A stretch of 64,000 nt of DNA, taken from NCBI RefSeq assembly GCF_036320965.1, contig NC_092271.1:30655036-30719035 (forward strand), given 5' to 3'. The position numbers were made by a program, and so were the translations under genes. Source of the DNA: Panulirus ornatus. Its lineage: Eukaryota; Arthropoda; Malacostraca; Decapoda; Palinuridae. The notes beneath the pieces were generated by a model that had not been told where the DNA came from, did no database searches, and saw only the letters and a program-made list of their open reading frames with translations. Within the stretch, counting starts at the first letter, position 1; each line of letters begins with the position of its first letter. Positions 47,146 to 58,786 of this stretch are shown one piece after another.

Positions 47146-47695
47146 GATTATTAGTGAAAGAGAAGAGAGAGGCATTTGGACGATTTTTGCAAGGAATTAA
47201 TGCAAATGAGTGGGAGATGTATAAAAGAAAGAGGCAGGAGGTCAAGAGAAAGGTGCAAGAGGTGAAAAAGAGGGCAAATTACAGTTGGGGTGAGAGAGTA
47301 TCATTAAATTTTAGGGAGAATGAAAAGATGTTTTGGAAGGAGGTAAAGTGCGCAAGACAAGGGAACAAATAGGAACTTCAGTGAAGGGGGCTAATGAGGA
47401 GGTGATAACAAGTAGTGGTGATGTGAGAAGGAGATGGAGTGAATATTTTGAAGGTTTGTTGAATGTGTTTGATGATAGAGTGGCAGATATAGGGTGTTTT
47501 GGTCGATGTGGTGTGCAAAGTGAGAGGGTTAGGGAGAACGATTTGGTAAAGAGAAAAGAGATAGTAAAACCGTTGCGTAAGATGAAAGCCGGCAAGGCAG
47601 CGGGTTTGGATGGTATTGCAGTGGAATTTATCAAAAAAGGGGGTGACTGTATTGTTGACTGGTTGGTAAGGATATTTAATGTATGTATGACTCAT

Positions 47696-48224
47696 GGGTA
47701 TGTTTGAAGGAATAGTGGTTCCAACAATGTTGTATGGTTGCGAGGCGTGGACTATGGATAGAGTTGAGCACAGGAGGATGGATGTGCTGGAAATGAGATG
47801 TTTGAGGACAATGTGTGGTGTGAGGTGGTTTGATCGAGTAAGTAACGTAAGGGTAAGAGAGATGTGTGGAAATAAAAAGAGCGTGGTTGAGAGAGCAGAA
47901 GAGGGTGTTTTGAAATGGTTTGGTCACATGGAGAGAATGAGTGAGGAAAGATTGACCAAGAGGATATATGTGTCGGAGGTGGAGGGAACGAGGAGAAGAG
48001 GGAGACCAAATTGGAGGTGGAAAGATGGAGTGAAGGGGATTTTGTGTGATCGGGGCCTGAACATGCAGGAGGGTGAAAGGAGGGCAAGGAATAGAGTGAA
48101 TTGGAGTGATGTGGTATACCGGGGTTGACGTGCTGTCAGTGGATTGAATCAAGGCATGTGTATGGGGGTGGGTTGGGCCATTTCTTTTGTCTGTTTCCTT
48201 GCGCTACCTCGCAAACGTGGGAGA

Positions 48225-48265
<41 letters not shown>
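47696..48265 (+). mobile_element. LINE-A, nested, 5' truncated, short 3' UTR
   Basis: It starts at GMFEGIVVPT. The frame is open from 47694 to 48128. A 3' UTR with a deletion and a roughly 37-base A run follow. GACTCATGG occurs at both borders (47689-47697 and 48266-48274) as a target-site duplication. Confidence 0.85.
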
Positions 48266-48266
<1 letters not shown>

Positions 48267-48508
48267 ACTCATGGTGAGGTGCCTGAGGATTGGTGGAATG
48301 CTTGCAGAGTGCCATTGTACAAAGGCAAAGGGGATGAAAATGAGTGCTCAAATTACAGAGGTATAAGTTTGTTGAGTATTCCTGGGAAATTATATGGTAG
48401 GGTATTGATTGAGAGAGTAAAGGCATGTACAGAGCATCAGATTGGGGAAGAGCAGTGTGGTTTCAGAAGTGGCAGAGGATGTGCGGATCAGGTGTTTGCT
48501 TTGAAGAA
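48266..48508 (+). mobile_element. Continuation of the interrupted LINE-A
   Basis: THGEVPEDWWNACRVPLYKGKGD, YRGISLLS and EEQCGFRSGRG continue the host element exactly where it was interrupted. It stops at FALKNI next to a reversed copy. Confidence 0.85.
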
Positions 48509-48512
48509 TATA

Positions 48513-50104
48513 TTTTTATTTTGCTTTGTCGCTGTCTCCCACATTTGCGAGGTAGCGCAAGGAAACAGACGAAAGAAATGGCCTAACCCACCCCCATACA
48601 CATGTATATACATACACGTCCACACACGCAAATATACATACCTATACATCTCAATGTACACATATATATACACACACAGACATATACATATATACACATG
48701 TACATAATTCATACTGCCTGCCTTTATTTATTCCCATCGCCACCTTGCCACACATGGAATAACATCCCCCTCCCCCCTCATGTGTGCAAGGTAGCGCTAG
48801 GAAAAGACAACAAAGGCCCCATTCGTTCACACTCAGTCTCTAGCTGTCATGTAATAATGCCCAAAACCACAGCTCCCTTTCTACATCCAGGCCCCACAGA
48901 ACTTTCCATGGTTTACCCCAGACGCTTCACATGCCCTGATTCAATCCATTGACAGCATGTCGACCCCAGCATACCACACCGATCCAATTCACTCTATTCC
49001 TTGCCCGCCTTTCACCCTCCTGCATGTTCAGGCCCCGATCCCTCAAAATCTGTTTCACTCCATCTTTCCACCTCCAATTTGGTCTCCCACTTCTCCTCGT
49101 TCCCTCCATCTCCGACACATATATCCTCTTGGTCAATCTTTCCCCACTCATTCTCTCCATGTGCCCAAACCATTTCAAAACACCCTCTTCTGCTCTCTCA
49201 ACCACACTCTTTTTATTTTCACACATCTCTCTTACCCTTACATTACTTACTCGCTCAAACCACCTCACACCATACATTGTCCTCAAACATCTCATTTCCA
49301 GCACATCCACCCTCCTGCGCACAACTCTATCCATAGCCCACGCCTCGCAACCATACAACATTGTTGGAACCACTATTCCTTCAAACATACCCATTTTTGC
49401 TTTCCGAGATAATGTTCTCGACTTCCACACATTCTTCAAGGCTCCCAGGATTTTCGCCCCCTCTCCCACCCTATGATTCACTTCCGCTTCCATGGTTCCA
49501 TCCACTGCCAGATCCACTCCCAGATATCTAAAACACTTTACTTCCTCCAGTTTTTCTCCATTCAAACTTACCTCCCAATTGACTTGACCCTCAACCCTAC
49601 TGTACCTAATAACCTTGCTCTTATTCACATTTACTCTTAACTTTCTTCTTTCACACACTTTACCAAACTGTCACCAGCTACTGCAGTTTCTCACATGAAT
49701 CAACCACCAGCGCTGTATCATCAGCGAACAACAACTGACTCACTTCCCAAGCTCTCTCATCCCCAACAGACTTCATACTTGCCCCCCTTTCCAAAACTCT
49801 TGCATTCACCTCCCTAACAACCCCATCCATAAACAAATTAAACAACCATGGAGACATCACACACCCCTGCCACAAACCTACATTCACTGAGAATCAATCA
49901 CTTTCCTCTCTTCCTACACGTACACATGCCTTACATCCTCGATAAAAACTTTTCACTGCTTCTAACAACTTGCCTCCCACACCATATATTCTTAGTACCT
50001 TCCACAGAGCATCTCTATCAACTCTATCATATGCTTTCTCCAGATCCATAAATGCTACATACAAATCCATTTGCTTTTCTAAGTATTTCTCACATACTTT
50101 CTTA
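48513..50104 (-). mobile_element. LINE-A, long-UTR copy
   Basis: The minus strand has terminal hairpin (mutated, CACATTTGCGAGG), long 3' UTR, an open C-terminal half (48927-49658), a small deletion at about 49668 and LLFADDTALVV. VGLWQGCVMSPW, KAYDRVDRDALW and CEKYLEKQ follow. It ends at a 15-bp inverted piece of its own sequence (50104-50118). Confidence 0.88.
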
Positions 50105-50118
50105 TGAGAAATACTTAG

Positions 50119-50175
50119 AATTCCAGTTCAGTGTGTTCATCTTACATTTAATAACAGGAAGACATCCCGTCAGAT
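50119..50175. other. 57-bp filler between opposed LINE-A copies
   Basis: Unassigned sequence lies at the head-to-head junction of two LINE-A copies. Confidence 0.5.
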
Positions 50176-50690
50176 GGGAGGTGGTTTGATCGAGTAAGTA
50201 ACGTAAGGGTAAGAGAGATGTGTGGAAATAAAAAGAGCGTGGTTGAGAGAGCAGAGGAGGGTGTTTTGAAATGGTTTGGTCACATGGAGAGAATGAGTGA
50301 GGAAAGATTGACCAAGAGGATATATGTGTCGGAGGTGGAGGGAACGAGGAGAAGAGGGAGACCAAATTGGAGGTGGAAAGATGGAGTGAAAAAGATTTTG
50401 TGTGATCGGGGCCTGAACATGCAGGAGGGTGAAAGGAGGGCAAGGAATAGAGTGAATTGGAGCGATGTGGTATACCGGGGTTGACGTGCTGTCAGTGGAT
50501 TGAATCAAGGCATGTGAAGCGTCTGGGGTAAACCATGGAAAGCTGTGTAGGTATGTATATTTGCGTGTGTGGACGTACGTATATACATGTGTATGGGGGT
50601 GGGTTGGGCCATTTCTTTTGTCTGTTTCCTTGCGCTACCTCGCAAACGCAGGAGACAGCGACAAAGCAAAAAAAAGAAAAAAAAATTTCC
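50176..50690 (+). mobile_element. LINE-A, strongly 5' truncated, short 3' UTR
   Basis: It starts at VRWFDRVSNVRVRE. The frame is open from 50218 to 50484, followed by short 3' UTR, hairpin and an A-rich tail. The next LINE-A begins within three bases of that tail. Confidence 0.88.
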
Positions 50691-50692
50691 TG

Positions 50693-53525
50693 CGTGATGT
50701 AAAAGGCAACTAAGAGGTGGGATCAAGGTGTTGGAAACCCCTCCCTTTCTTGTATCTCAGTTTCTATAAGTTGAAACAAAGGAAGTGGCCAAGCAAGGAA
50801 TGCACATCCCTCCTGAAGGCTCAGGCTGTGGTGTCACAATGTGTTTGAAGGTAAGCATGATAATAAGAAAGAAATTTGTACAGTAGTATGCTTGAGGAAA
50901 GGAACCTAGATATTCTACCTCTGAGTGAAACAAACCCCAAAGGTAACAGGGAAGAATTATTTGTGAATGTCTTGGAGGTAAAGTCAGGGAAAACTGTAAG
51001 GGTGAGAGATAAGGTACGGGTAGCACTTCTGCTGAAGCAGGAGTCATGGGAATGTGTGAAGGTGTAAGGAAGGGAGTTCCAGACTGATGTGGGTAAAACT
51101 GAAAGTGGATTACAAGAGACAGGTGATTATTAGTGCCTTTGCACCTGGGCACAAGAAAAATGACGAAGAGGCAAGTGTTTTGGGAGCAGACGAGTGTGTC
51201 AGCATTTTGATGCAAGAAACTGGGTATTAGTGATGGGCAATTTGAATGTGAAAGTCAGTAAAGTGGCAGCTGAGAGTATAATTGGGGGCATGGTATATTC
51301 AGTAAGATGAAGAGAAATAGCAAACAGCTTGTGGAGCTGTGTGCTGAAAAAAAAGTGGTAACTGGGAATACCTGGTTCTGGTTTAAAAAGAGGGATATAC
51401 ATAAGTATATGTAAATGTGGTAGGAAAGATGATCAGCAAACATACAAACTGTAAGGCATACAAAGGAGAGACTCATGGATGTGGATGTGCTGAGAGGGAT
51501 AGCTAGTGGGATTCTGATCATTCCTTGGTGGATGCAAGAACAAAGGTTCGTAGAGGCTTTGGGAAATGAGAAAATTATGTGGGTGTGAATAGAGTTGTGA
51601 AAGTGAGCAATCTTGGAAAAGAGACATGTGAGAATAGATACTATGAGAGATTGAGTGTAAAATGGCAAATGGTAAGAGTAGATGAAGCTAGGAGAAAGAC
51701 TGATGAATGGGAGGTATTTAGGGATGCACTGTTTACAAGTGTGAAAGAAGTGTGTGACATACAGAGGGTGGGAGGTGGACAGGTGAGAAAGGGTAGTGAG
51801 TTCTGGGAAGAAGTTAAGTAGCTAGTGAAACAGACAAGAAAGGTGTCTGGGTATTATTTGAAGACAAGGAGTGTGAGTGACAGAGAGATCAATAGGAAGG
51901 TGCAGAAGCTGAAATAGAGGGCAAATGAGGGTTGGGAGTATCAGAAAACTTCAGGGGGGATAAGAATATACTTTGGAAGAAGGTTGATAGTGTGAAAAAA
52001 ATACAACCTGAAACACTGGTGAAGAAGGCAAATGGGAAATGGTAACAATTAGTAATGAAGTGGAGAGGAGATGGAGCAAGCATCTTTAAGGGTTGTCAAA
52101 TGTGTTCAATGATATGGCAGTGGATATGGAATATTCTGGATGTGGAGATATGGGAAGTGCAAGTCATGGAAAGTGATCTAGTTAAAAGGGACAACATGGT
52201 GAAAACCTTGCATAATATGAAGTGCCATAAAGTGGCTCCAGAGGAAGGAATTAAAAATAAATTTCTTATGGGGGTTATTGTGTTGCTGACTAAGTTAATC
52301 AGGATTTTCAGGGTACATGAGGTTCATGGAGAGGTGCCTGAGGATATGTAGAATGCCTGTATAGTGTCACAGTCTAGAAGCAAGGGGCACAAAAGTGAAT
52401 GTTCAAATAGCAGAATTTGAGTGTACCTAATAAGTTGTATGGAAAAGTGGGGCTTGAGAGGGTAGTGGCAAGGACAAAGTTTCAAACTGAAGAATAACAA
52501 CATGATTTTAGGAATATTAGAGGATGAGTGGATCAGCTGTTTGCTTTAAAGAATATGCAAAAGAAATACTCAAAAGAAACAGAGGGATTCGCATGTCGCA
52601 TTTATGGATCAAGGTAAAGCATATGAGAGGGTTCAAAAAGAGATGCTCTATGGAAGGTGCTACAAATATGTGGTGAAGGAGCTAATCTATCAAAAGCAGT
52701 GACGAGTTTTTATCAAGAGAATAAGGTATGTGTGCAAGTAGGAAGAGAGGTGGGTTAGTGGTTCTTGGTGAAGATGGGTCTATGCCAGGGGTGTGATGTC
52801 ACAAAGGCTGTTTAAATCTGTTTATGGATAGGATGATTTGGAAGGTGAAAGCAAGAGCCTTAAAGAGAGGAGCAGGTATGCAGTCTGTTGGGGATAAGGA
52901 AGCCTGGGAGGTGAGTCAGCTATTTGCTGATGGTATGGCACTGGTGGCAGATATGAGTCAGAAACTGCAGAAGCTGGTGTCTGATTCTGGGAGTGTGAAG
53001 GGATAAAGTTGAGACAATGTGAATAAAAGCAAGTTTATAAGGTTTAACAGTGAAAGCAACAGGTTATTTTGTGTGAGTATGAATGAAGAAAATGTGAAGG
53101 AAGTGGAGTGTTTTAGATACCCAGGAGTGTGTGTGGCAGTGAAAGGAACCATGGGAACTAAGGTGAGCCATTAGGTGGGTAGGTGAAGGGCAGTAAGGTC
53201 CTGGATGTACTAAGGAATGTGTGGAGAGACAGGTCACTGTCTTTAAGGGCAATCATGGGTATGTTTGACGGGAGAGTAGTCCTTTCGATGCTGTATGAAT
53301 GCAAGATATAGGCCTTAGAGAAAAACATACAGGACAGAGTGAATATATTGGAAATTAAATGTCTGAGGACAATATGGGGCATAAGAAGGGTTGACTGAAA
53401 TAGAAATGAGAAGGCAAGATTGATATGGGTAGTAAGAGGAGTATGACAGTTGAATAGGATATGCTGAAATGGTCTGGACATATGAAAGGGATAAGTTAGG
53501 AAAGGATAAGCAAGAGGTTAATGTA
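50693..53525 (+). mobile_element. LINE-A, old copy with the most complete 5' UTR
   Basis: The 5' UTR (50693-50870) begins CCTGCGTGATGTAAAAGGC and matches SINE-A from its CCTGCGTG segment through AAGGCTCAG. Then come degraded endonuclease (LPLSETNPKGN), linker (GKETCENRYYERLS), RT (GEVPEDM, GMALVADMS for FADDTALVA) and C-terminal region to the KRLMYF-like segment. The 3' UTR is missing. Stops and shifts are dense, so it is among the oldest copies. Confidence 0.85.
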
Positions 53526-54330
53526 TTTCTTTCCACATTAATGGGCTGTGTTGTTACCCGAATGTTTTTCCTCAAAGTCCTCCTCTGTTTTCATTGTTTT
53601 CAGAAGAAAATGGGAAGGGAAATAAATGTAGGTTTTGAAGTTTGAAAAACTTTGTCTCTGAAGGCCATGCCTGTGCCCTGCCCTACCCTCTGTTTTTCTG
53701 AATTAACTTTCTCTACCGATGATATCCACTCTTGCTTTGATGCAAGTAATCTTTGAATTCTTGGCTGTTGGTCAAATCAATTTCCTGGATAGAGTAGGTT
53801 GGTGACATCATCACTCTGGTGGACTCTGGCCAAGGGTGGGACCGAAATGAGTGAGATGCTGCATCCATGGGTTAGTGGTTTGTGACAAATAGAGAATGCT
53901 TATACTATTCCAACAGATAAATAGGCGTTAGGTCCTAACCCCTAAAGCATCCCCCCAAAAAAAATAGTAAATACATAATAAATACTACTCACAGGACACC
54001 ACCTCAGAAAGAGTATGTTTTTAAAACTTCAAAATAAACATCTTTCTCACTCTTTTTTAAGAAGCCACACCTGGGGCATATTTTTGTCCAAGCCATGTCA
54101 ACTCCTATAAATAAATGAAAAGATAGAATAAAACAGAAGGAAAATAGCAAATGAGTGAAAGAAATAATTCAGTGGAAAACATTCAATCATACTGTCTGCC
54201 TATTTCACATGAGCTGGCCTATTGAAGAGCAAGAAACAGTACACTTGATGCCTAATAAAATAATCTTTATGATCTAAAGGCCACAGCATCATAAATTCTA
54301 CTTTCAGGGCGCATGAATGAATCAACACAC
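53526..54330. other. Low-copy intron sequence
   Basis: No repeat or coding signature was recognised. It lies just downstream of host exon 2 in transcription order. Confidence 0.55.
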
Positions 54331-54742
54331 CTGTGTCAATGATGAAAATGATGTCCTTACTCCCTGAAGTGCACGATTCATCTTCCTACCACCCTCTCTA
54401 AAAATACTGCTGGTATGAGGCTTCAGCTGTGAAACATTGTCCTGGATAGTATTCCAGAGGGGTGCAACACCAGAGGGTAAATTACGCAGAGGCCTACGTG
54501 GTAGAGTTGAAGAGGTGTGGAAAACACAAGCAGACTGATCAGGTTCTTCATGATCTTTGGAATGATGTGGATGGTTCTGACAAGGGTTACTGTAATTTGG
54601 AAAAAACACAGGGCAGTTTTCAGAATTATTTTCATCTACACTTTTTGGGTCACAGCCGCACCTATTATTACTATAAGCATTACTATGTTTGGTGTGATGG
54701 AGTTCTGCTTCACTGTCATCTTGATGAAGGTCTGACGTGTGC
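54331..54742 (-). CDS. Exon 2 of predicted host gene (residues 63-200)
   Basis: A 412-nt open exon is flanked by the acceptor ATATTTCCAG|G and the strong donor ACACAG|GTGTGT. The N-terminal half is rich in His, Asn, Ser and acidic residues and looks disordered. The C-terminal half holds a basic stretch with RRPLRNLPSG, a possible RxxL destruction-box core, then a segment ending GVRTSFSSLTQ that looks conserved and possibly amphipathic. It ends exactly in phase 0. The adjacent sequence at 54833 is a LINE-A copy inserted in the upstream intron, only about 90 bp from the acceptor. The frame has no similarity to any LINE, PLE or transposase family seen in the window. Confidence 0.6.
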
Positions 54743-54832
54743 CTGGAAATATGATCCATTTTAATTATCCTCAAAATGACTTATCCACCAACTATGTAAT
54801 AAAATACAAACATGCTAATTACCTTTTTTTTT

Positions 54833-55950
54833 TTTTTGCCGCTGTCTCCCGCGTTTGCGAGGTAGCGCAAGGAAACAGACGAAAGGAATGGCCCAACCCA
54901 CCCCCATACACATGTACATACATACGTCCACACACGCAAATATACATACCTACACAGCTTTCCATGGTTTACCCCAGACGCTTCACATGCCTTGATTCAA
55001 TCCACTGACAGCACGTCAACCCCGGTATACCACATCGCTCCAATTCACTCTATTCCTTGCCCTCCTTTCACCCTCCTGCATGTTCAGGCCCCGATCACAC
55101 AAAATCTTTTTCACTCCATCTTTCCACCAATTTGGTCTCCCTCTTCTCCTCGTTCCCTCCACCTCCGACACATATATTCTCTTGGTCAATCTTTCCTCAC
55201 TCATTCTCTCCATGTGCCCGAACCATTTCAAAACACCCTCTTCTGCTCTCTCAACCACGCTCTTTTTATTTCCACACATCTCTCTTACCCTTACGTTACT
55301 TACTCGATCAAACCACCTCACACCACATATTGTCCTCAAACATCTCATTTCCAGCACATCCATCCTCCTGCGCACAACTCTATCCATAGCCCACGTCTCG
55401 CAACCATACAACATTGTTGGAACCACTATTCCTTCAAACATACCCATTTTTGCTTTCCGAGATAATGTTCTTGACTTCCACACATTCTTCAAGGCTCCCA
55501 GAATTTTCGCCCCCTCCCCCACCCTACGATCCACTTCCACTTCCATGGTTCCATCCGCTGCCAGATCCACTCCCAGATATCTAAAACACTTCACTTCCTC
55601 CAGTTTTTCTCCATTCAAACTCACCTCCCAATTGACTTGACCCTCAACCCTACTGTACCTAATAACCTTGCTCTTATTCACATTTACTCTTAACTTTCTT
55701 CTTTCACACACTTTACCAAACTCAGTCACCAGCTTCTGCAGTTTCTCACATGAATCAGCCACCAGCGCTGTATCATCAGCGAACAACAACTGACACTTCC
55801 CAAGCTCTCTCTCATCCCCAACAGACTTCATACTTGCCCCTCTTTCCAAAACTCTTGCATTCACCTCCCTAACAACCCCATCCATAAACAAGTTAAACAA
55901 CCATGGAGACATCACACACCCCTGCCACAAACCTACATTCACTGAGAACC
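54833..55950 (-). mobile_element. LINE-A, 5' truncated, short 3' UTR, in host intron 1
   Basis: Antisense A run, hairpin, short 3' UTR and a nearly open frame to FSVNVGLWQGCVMSPW. A 3-bp loss at about 55128 removes the RW of NWRWK. A 2-bp loss and a compensating 2-bp gain at 55795-55810 alter EVSQL. No clear target-site duplication is visible. Confidence 0.88.
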
Positions 55951-56509
55951 TATAAAACACATATAAAGCTTAATCATTAGAACAGTATCCTCCATATCAA
56001 GTACTTCTAAATATAAAACAATAACTGGCATACTACTTGTGTCTTTTTCCAAGTGAGATATCTGGGATAAAAAGTTTTCAAGGTACATTAGTTTTATTAT
56101 TACTAATGTGAGCATTCCTGTCATCTGAATTCTGGGAATCCAGTTCTAGAAATCAACTACAACCACAGGTACAAGCCAGTGTATACTTGAATCACTCATC
56201 ACAAATATTAATAGTTAATGATTATGATATCAAAATGAAAAAAAATAGTTTGAACTTGATTCACTCTTCATATATAGTACTAATTAATGATATAATTAGA
56301 ATGAAAAATCATGGATAGAAAGCCATGTATGTCAGGCAGCAGTTTGCACTTATTCAAGGTTAACTTTGGAGGAATAAGGCATGATGGAGGGAGTGGGGAA
56401 AGTATCTACATATGACATGGTTTTCTAATTACAAAGGGCTTGCTAGAAAAATATTGTTTTTCTCTGTAGCTATGTACATTATATAATTATCTTCTCTGAA
56501 TGTTTTGCA
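55951..56509. other. Low-copy intron sequence
   Basis: A+T-rich, with no recognised element. Confidence 0.55.
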
Positions 56510-56962
56510 CAGGTTGTACATCTTTAATCTGGCAACCTTGGGACCTCACCAGTGCCAGACCACAAAAATGCAGAAAAACAAAAATTGACCCTTAAGTCAT
56601 AAACAGCTGATGATACGATCCCATAGTACTCACCCAAAGTCTTTACAGAAGTTCCTCTGATTTTTTCAGTTACTCTACCTTTTCAAGCACAGATAATGAT
56701 TTATGTATATGCTTATTGGCATTACCTTCAGCACCTCTTGGATGACATCCTGAAGGGCTAAAATACAGCTGAATATAAGAAATCAACATGACTGTTGATT
56801 AGCTCAGCTGCAATGTAAACACATCTTGGTGCCTCAGTGCTGCTAACAGCACTGCCCTGGTGGCGGATCCATAAACTAATAACTACAGGCAGCAGATTCA
56901 AAACATACTGGACCATGGGAGTTGCCAGACCACAGAGCACCAGATTAGTGAGGTACAATCCG
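56510..56962. mobile_element. pogo/Tigger-like MITE, about 450 bp
   Basis: The left end CAGGTTGTACATCTTTAATC and right end (inverted) CGGATTGTACCTCACTAATC match at 18 of 23 positions. CTGGCAAC repeats inside both ends. The CAGG..GTAC..TAATC terminus fits pogo-type Tc1/mariner elements. No transposase frame lies inside. The expected TA target duplication is not intact. Confidence 0.5.
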
Positions 56963-57165
56963 TACTTGTCCGACAGATCTATTTCATTTGGTAATACAGT
57001 GATTAATATTTCTTTTTCATATGGCTCTCATAAAGTTTTGTTTGCTTACCTCTTCATAGTGCCCCAGATATTATTGCAACTTAATCAATCTGTCTCTTCA
57101 GAATTTGAATGCTCTGAAAACAAGAATCTTATCTTTTGACACCCTCAATCCATTGGCTATATATC

Positions 57166-57600
57166 TACACCTCTGATGCCCGTTCCCTTCGGGAACTCCC
57201 ATCAAGGGGTGGCGACAGCAAAAGTCTCTTCACTTATCCCTGTCCTTACATGCCTCCATTGCATACACCATACCATGCACTCTTCCACCATTTCTCTCCC
57301 TCCAATATTCTTCTATTCTATTTACCCATGCCACAGGTGGTCTTCCTCTTACACCCCAATCCCTTTAATTGTACTTGTAAACTCCCAGGCTTGCATTCTT
57401 TCCACATGCCCAAACCACCTCCAAGTATTACGTTTCACCCACTCTACCATTCCACAATTCATTCCCCATGCATTCCCTGCCATACCACATTTCTCATAAA
57501 AACTTTCATTTCTTTCTTCAATGCATCTAGTGACACCACATGCTCTTCTCAAATAGCTCATTTCCACATCATGGATTTTGTTGGCATGCACAATTTACCA
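57166..57600 (-). mobile_element. LINE-B C-terminus and 3' module
   Basis: A minus frame (57349-57591) reads VEMSYLRRACGVTR, GMVEWVKRNTWRWFGHVERM and EFTSTIKGIGV. RGRPP.AW, HGMVYAMEACKDRDK and the 3' module with hairpin GTTCCC-GAA-GGGAAC follow. The W.GH.ERM motif is shared in type with LINE-A, but the sequence is a separate lineage. Confidence 0.7.
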
Positions 57601-57764
57601 TATATCTTTCTCTTCCTCTTTCTATGTGAAACAAGGATTTTCCATCAGGAAGGGCTAGAACTTATGTACTTATCACATATCTTGCTTGATGGAAGGTACT
57701 ATTTTCTCTACTGTCATAAACGTTGGATACTTAACTATAATGAGCTCACCTGGAACACTTTTTA

Positions 57765-58520
57765 GCCAATTTTCAAGGCTTGTTTTTAAATATTTCTGTA
57801 CTTATCCCACTGATTTCTTATTTCACTTGGTAATGCACTAAATAACCTTTCTTATTTCACTTGGTAATGCACTAGATAACCTTTCCAACTTTCTTGGCAT
57901 GCTCTTATAAAGTTTTGTTTAACATCCACTTGATAATGTCCAGGCTATTATTACAGACAATCAGTTTCTTATGTGTTACTAAGCTTTTAAAGTAAGAAAG
58001 CTGTTTTTGATAACCTTTTAGGCTGGAGTTCAAATGCTTTTAACTTCTCATGATACTCAAAATAATCCATTCCACCAATTTCACTTATGAAACATTCCAG
58101 GATTTTTTCCAGCATGTTAATTTCTCCTAATCTTGATGGTGACCAAATAAAACAGCAGTGTTCAAGTTTGTTTTTTGTATGTACTGAACAGCTTCATCAC
58201 CGTTAGATCCCCTGTGCTGCATGTTCAGTCCACTGCTCGTGCACTTGAGCAAATAAAGCAATTTCATCGATGTATTCTACATATTGTAGTTTTTCATTTA
58301 TAATCATTCTTAAGTGTTTATGTTCACCTCTGTTTTCCTAATGAATTTCTTTTCCTGTTGACCCTTATAGGGTGTAGCTGTTACATTCAATACCTTACCA
58401 TACCTTTACGTGTTCAGATTTGTCCTCACTGAATTCCATTAAATTTTCGTATGCCCATTTTTATATGATGTTCAGATCTGTCTGCAATTTCTGCAGATTT
58501 GAGAGAGGCTGGTAAGTTTA
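57765..58520 (-). mobile_element. Decayed CR1/jockey-type LINE, C-terminal half
   Basis: The minus strand yields WAYENLMEFSEDKSEHVK, LEHCCFIWSPSRLGEINMLEKI, GGMDYFEYHEKLKAF and LFSALPSEIRNQWDKY in fragments. These are the post-RT motifs of a non-RTE LINE type seen in arthropods. A 36-bp tandem duplication is at about 57830-57895. Confidence 0.65.
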
Positions 58521-58786
58521 GCCATAACATAATATTGAGGTAGAAAGGATTTCAGGTGCCATGATGTGCTTCTTCAATGGGCCTTTCTGAGGTTTATGTG
58601 ATGTGAATATATGCACTGATGTATCATGATAAATATCAAGGAGCAAACATAGTACTATAAGTAAGAGGTCTTGATTTTCAGTTGTATATGCCCTGGTGGT
58701 GCAATATACATTTGATCTTAGATGTGAAGTATGCACCAATATGATACACTAAATATCACCTTATATCACCAAGAATAAAACCAAAT
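58521..58786. other. Low-copy sequence, pre-insertion flank of a LINE-A
   Basis: No feature was recognised. Its end contains the first copy of the target-site duplication. Confidence 0.5.

Larger units (their letters stand above)
46052..47695 (+). mobile_element. LINE-A with 5' UTR and endonuclease, host of a nested insertion
   Basis: About 86 bp of 5' UTR, matching part of SINE-A, is followed by the APE endonuclease and the start of the RT to FNVCMTH. It is interrupted at about 47696 by a second LINE-A and resumes at 48266. It is the best guide to the 5' half of the element. Confidence 0.88.

Noticed and set aside
54833..55960. Target-site duplication around the LINE-A next to host exon 2
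   Set aside because: Only ACC is shared between the flanks, too short to be meaningful.
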